A stretch of DNA of 64,000 bases from positions 1,488,001 through 1,552,000 of the forward strand of contig JADJWA010000001.1 of NCBI GenBank assembly GCA_016716605.1. The letters are read 5' to 3'. The notes under the pieces are model-generated. The model did not search any database. It saw only the letters and a list, made by a program, of their open reading frames with translations, and was not told the origin of the DNA. The DNA comes from Flavobacteriales bacterium (GTDB taxonomy: Bacteria; Bacteroidota; Bacteroidia; Flavobacteriales_F; PHOS-HE28). Every line of letters starts with the position of its first letter. Positions within the stretch are counted from its first letter, which is position 1. The position numbers and the translations under genes are program-made. Below, piece after piece: positions 60,688-64,000 of the stretch.

Positions 60688-60695
60688 CATCTTCA
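60688..60695 (+). promoter_or_regulatory. -7-like box CATCTTCA upstream of the flippase gene
   Basis: CATCTTCA lies 8 nt before the ATG at 60704. Confidence 0.35.
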
Positions 60696-60703
60696 CCGCG
60701 CCG

Positions 60704-62146
60704 ATGCGCCGCGCCTTCCTCACCAACCTGCTGCTGCTGCTGGCGCTGAACCTGTTGGTGAAGCCCTTCTACATCCTGGGCATCGATGCCGGGGTGCAGC
60801 GCGCAGTGGGAACGGAGCTGTATGGGATGTACGCAGCCTTGCTGAGCCTCGGCTTCCTGCTCAACATCGTGCTCGATCTGGGCATCACCAACTACAACAC
60901 GCGGCACATCGCGCAGCACACCCCGCTCATGGGCAAGTACTTGGGCGGCGTGGCAGCAGCGCGCGGCGGACTGATGCTCGCCTATGCCGTGCTCACGGTG
61001 GGAGCGGGCATCGTGCTGGGTTATCGCGGCGCGCAGCTCGGCATGCTCGGCTGGCTCATGCTCAACCAAGCGCTGGTGGCCAGCATCCTCTTCGTGCGCA
61101 GCAACATTCAAGGGGCGCAGCGCTTCCGGCAGGACAGCCTGCTGAGCGTGCTCGACCGCGTGCTGCTGATCGTGATCGTGGGTGCGCTGCTCTGGGGCAG
61201 GGGAGAAGGCGCGTTCTTCCGCATCGAATGGTTCGTGTGGGCGCAGACGGCGGCTTATGCGATCACGCTCCTCGTCTCGCTGGTGCTGGTGCGCCGCCTC
61301 AGTGGAGCGGTGAGCCTGAGATGGAAACCCGCCTTCACCTGGGTGGTGCTCAAGCGCAGCTTCCCCTTTGCGCTGCTGATCCTGCTCATGACCTTTTACT
61401 ACCGCATCGACACGGTGATGCTCGAGCGGATGCTGCCCGATGGCCAGGTGTGGGCCGGCATCTATTACCAGGGCTTCCGCTGGTTCGAGGCGCTGAACAT
61501 GCTCGGTTACCTCGTGGCCGGTTTGCTCCTGCCCATGTTCAGTCGTATGCTGAAACAGAAGGAGGACGTCGCGCCACTGGCCGGCATGGCCTTCCGCTTG
61601 GTGATGGCCGGCAGCATCGCGGTGGCAGTCTTCGGCAGCGCGCATGCGCTGGAGGTGATGGAGCTGCTCTATCATGAGGACACGGAGAGCTCGGCGCGCG
61701 TGCTGCCCATGCTGCTCTGGAGCTTCGTGGCGGTGTGCACCACCTACGTCTTCGGAAGCCTGCTCACGGCGGGCGGGAACCTGCGTGCCCTGAACTGGAT
61801 GGCGGCGGGCGGCGCGCTCCTCAACATCATGCTCAACCTGATCCTCATCCCCCGTATGCAGGCCGAAGGCGCAGCATGGGCGGCACTGATCGCGCAGGGC
61901 GCCACGGCTTTGGTGCAGGTATTCCTAGCTGCGCGCATGAACAAGCTGAAAGGCACTGCGGTGATCGCGCTCAGGTCCTTGGTGCATGCTGGTTTACTGG
62001 TCGCCGTGATTCACGTCCTAGATGCTAGCGATATCGGTTCATCGACAGCTACAATATGTTTTACGTTGGTCGTGCTGGTTTCGGCATGGGCCACAGGGCT
62101 TATAAGGCTCGGAGAGCTGCGAAGTGCGATGAATGACAAACGCTGA
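60704..62146 (+). CDS. Oligosaccharide flippase family (Wzx-like) membrane protein
   Basis: 480 residues with about 12-14 TM segments starting RRAFLTNLLLLLALNLLVKP. Family-like motifs are LGFLLNIVLDLGITNYNTRH near the N-terminus and LYHEDTESSARVLPMLLWSF followed by VFGSLLTAGGNLRALNWMAA in the second half. Such proteins flip lipid-linked sugars across the inner membrane. No glycan gene cluster surrounds it, and its substrate is unknown. The last about 50 codons are more AT-rich than the rest. Confidence 0.85.
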   Translation: MRRAFLTNLLLLLALNLLVKPFYILGIDAGVQRAVGTELYGMYAALLSLGFLLNIVLDLGITNYNTRHIAQHTPLMGKYLGGVAAARGGLMLAYAVLTVGAGIVLGYRGAQLGMLGWLMLNQALVASILFVRSNIQGAQRFRQDSLLSVLDRVLLIVIVGALLWGRGEGAFFRIEWFVWAQTAAYAITLLVSLVLVRRLSGAVSLRWKPAFTWVVLKRSFPFALLILLMTFYYRIDTVMLERMLPDGQVWAGIYYQGFRWFEALNMLGYLVAGLLLPMFSRMLKQKEDVAPLAGMAFRLVMAGSIAVAVFGSAHALEVMELLYHEDTESSARVLPMLLWSFVAVCTTYVFGSLLTAGGNLRALNWMAAGGALLNIMLNLILIPRMQAEGAAWAALIAQGATALVQVFLAARMNKLKGTAVIALRSLVHAGLLVAVIHVLDASDIGSSTATICFTLVVLVSAWATGLIRLGELRSAMNDKR

Positions 62147-62224
62147 TTCCATCACCCATGCGAATCAGATGGACGTGAGCGAGTCTTTTCGGAGCTCTTT
62201 GCATGCACCGTATCCGATTTACCT

Positions 62225-63666
62225 TCATCTCTTGATCAGCGATGCACGCGCTAGCGCATTTCCGGAAACATCAAGCACAACGACTTGATAATGCCCCGCA
62301 TGCAACACGCCGAACTGCAGGCTGCCTTGGGTTGCTGGTTGATCATCGACCAAGCGCCCGACGCTGTCGAAAAGCATGATACGGTCGGCCTGTGCGGGTA
62401 AGTTCTCGATGCGCGCATGGGTGTCAACCGGATTCGGCGCCACCGTGAGCAGGTTCATGCCAGTTGGCCGATTCTCAAATACTGAGTTCGGTAGCTCCCC
62501 GATGTATTGCGTCACTTGGCGGATCGGTTCACCATCGATGCTGTTGAACGGCCCGCAGATATACAAGCTGTCGCGCCAGAAGGTGAGGTCATATACGCGC
62601 GAGAAATCGTTGGCTTGCGGAGGCGGGGTGGTGAAGGCACCGGGCAATCCGCTCCATTGGTTCCCATCCCAGATGGCCAACCCGCAACCGAGAGGCGTAC
62701 CTCCGGCGTTGTCGAACTGCCCCCCTACGTACAGCAGGCCATTGTGCCATTCCATGCGGAAGGCCGTGGCCGCAGGCGGAAAATCCGAATAGGCAAGGCC
62801 ACCATCCATGTCGCTCCAGGTGCTCCCGTCGAAGCAGGCCACAAGGTTGCCTGGAGCGCCACTGCTCTGCTTGAAGGTGCCGCATACGTAGAGCGCATCG
62901 TCCTGCACTTCAACATCGCGGATGTGGTACGCGTTGTTCCAGCCCGGTACATCTTCCCAGGCTGTGCCGTTGTAACGCATGAAGTAGCGAATGCCCGGCC
63001 CATTCGGATTCTGGAATCCGCCGTTCATGTAAGTGTAGCCCTGGAAATCGAAGACGTAGGCAACATAGTCGCCGTTATCCGGCGCGTCCGGAATCAGCGC
63101 CCACGGTTCCCATTCATGGAACGCACTGCCATCGTAACGGTACACGCAGGCTTCCGGGTAGCCGCATAGGCTCTCGGCGAAGCCGGTGGCATAGATGGAA
63201 GTGGCATCCAGGTTGTTCATCACCAGTTGGTTCAGACCGCTTAGCGGTGGATTGATGCACTCAAGAACTTCCCATCGTGAGGTCACCTCATTGAGGCGGC
63301 CGAAAGAGGCGTTGCCGACATCGGGAGCAGCTTCCATGATATAGGTGCCGCACGAGTACAGTCTCCCTTGGTATCGAAAAAAAACCACGCCGTCTGACCA
63401 ATTGAGGGGGCGATGCGCTGCGCCAAACTGTCCCATCGTATCCCATTCCATCTTGCTTGGCCCGTGCCCTCTACTGTATCCTCCTCGTTGTAGATGTAGT
63501 GGAAGGTTCCGCCGGCGAGCAATTTGTCCAGATGCGCATCACCGAATAACGTTTGCACTTCGGACGACGTGTTCGTCCCACGGCCGACTTCCTTCCAATT
63601 CGGCTGCGACCTAGCGCATGTGGGCCAAAGGACAATTCCTGGTGCGAAAAGCTGATGCCAGATCAC
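62225..63666 (-). CDS. Secreted kelch-like propeller protein with T9SS tag (frameshifted)
   Basis: Two frames join into one protein of about 480 residues. The 5' part runs from GTG 63666 (overlapping the upstream TGA) through GGTFHYIYNEEDTVEGTGQ and WNGIRWDSLAQRIAP. The 3' part, in another frame, continues LNWSDGVVFFRYQGRLYSCG. A C run (G5 on the + strand at 63406-63410) one base short explains the shift; an A8 run (63377-63384) lies nearby. The body has kelch-like blades (CFDGSTWSDMDGGL, LLYVGGQFDNAGGTPLGCGL, SLYICGPFNSIDGEP) and the C-terminus is a T9SS tag (VAPNPVDTHARIENLPAQ, LFDSVGRLVDDQ). It may be a sequencing error or a pseudogene. Confidence 0.72.
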
Positions 63667-64000
63667 GGGATGCCCAGTTTAAATAAATGCGCCGCGGCCA
63701 CGAGCATTCCTTGTTTGTCGTATGCGATTAACTCATATGGTCCATGGGCCAGAGAGCTAATGTCATACTCGTCCGCACCTGCTTTCTCATTGAGCACAAG
63801 TCGCCCTAGGCCATCACGCACGATAATGCGCACAGCATCGTTCGGCAAGTTCATTAGGCGGAATCTGCCGTTTGTTGGATTTGGTGAAGGACGCATCTCC
63901 AATACGCTCTCTGGTTCCGGAATGCCCACAGGTGAACTGCAGTCGGTTACGGCATCACCGCCGATCCATTGGACCACGCCGCGCATTGGTATGCCTTCCA
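63663..64000 (-). CDS. T9SS-tagged protein, C-terminal part (cut by window end)
   Basis: Only the last about 112 codons are visible; the frame is open to position 64000. The visible part ends with a clear T9SS type A tag: MRPSPNPTNGRFRLMNLPND, RIIVRDGLGRLVLNEK and LAHGPYELIAYDKQG. Upstream residues (EGIPMRGVVQWIGG, VTDCSSPVG) may end a propeller blade like that of the next gene. Its TGA overlaps the GTG start of the kelch-like gene (GTGA), so the two are co-transcribed. Confidence 0.75.
   Translation of the reverse strand, partial: EGIPMRGVVQWIGGDAVTDCSSPVGIPEPESVLEMRPSPNPTNGRFRLMNLPNDAVRIIVRDGLGRLVLNEKAGADEYDISSLAHGPYELIAYDKQGMLVAAAHLFKLGIP

Overview
The window reads as a high-GC member of the Bacteroidota, most likely a Flavobacteriales lineage. 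This is inferred from the gene content: about nine secreted proteins with type IX secretion (T9SS) type A C-terminal tags, SprB-like GGTPP repeats, SBBP and Reg_prop propellers, a plug-type receptor fragment, a long urocanate hydratase, and TAnnTTTG-like promoter boxes. No rRNA, tRNA, CRISPR array or complete insertion sequence is visible.

Layout. 1-4119: the end of an MlaE lipid permease, a divergent NatA/NatB-type ABC exporter pair and a Ppx/GppA phosphatase. 4116-12651: four minus-strand genes for large secreted proteins. Their N-terminal regions differ, but all four share one C-terminal module of about 245 residues that ends in two dockerin-like repeats and RVQQLP. 13012-18660: an NtrC-type response regulator without a DNA-binding domain, a DUF5684-like membrane protein, a TPR lipoprotein, a deoxynucleoside kinase and a LOG-family protein. 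18716-26210: a secreted PCMD-like protein, three tandem TPR plus three-TM paralogues, a GreA-like factor with a propeller lipoprotein, and a decayed fragment of a fourth paralogue. 26204-31088: a membrane protein, an AraC regulator and mfd (frameshifted in this sequence). 31223-35413: a plug-only receptor-like protein, an ECF sigma factor, a TPR anti-sigma-like protein and an M28 peptidase. 35492-48450: mostly housekeeping genes (GNAT, sterol desaturase family, pheT, GT4, rnhB, DUF3352-like, trkH/trkA, truncated haemoglobin, muramidase, DUF5522). 48488-52901: three ATGA-overlapping secreted paralogues. 52942-64000: hutU, two Cys-rich PKD secreted proteins, a second ECF sigma/anti-sigma pair, a flippase, and two further T9SS cargo genes (one frameshifted, one cut by the window edge).

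Themes. Surface and secreted proteins dominate and carry at least two kinds of C-terminal tag: classical T9SS type A domains, and the shared dockerin-like RVQQLP module. The two Cys-rich PKD genes have upstream elements with identical spacing (GCCCAACC, 16 nt, CGTGTATG, 27 nt, ATG) that resemble ECF promoters. They lie just upstream of an ECF sigma gene whose partner spans from cytoplasm to a beta-barrel-like domain, which suggests a local envelope-sensing regulon. At many genes a -7-like box (TAnnTTYG or close) sits only 4-9 nt before the start codon, which suggests leaderless or near-leaderless mRNAs. Genes are tightly packed, with ATGA/GTGA overlaps within operons and CTAA/CTAG overlaps between convergent stops.
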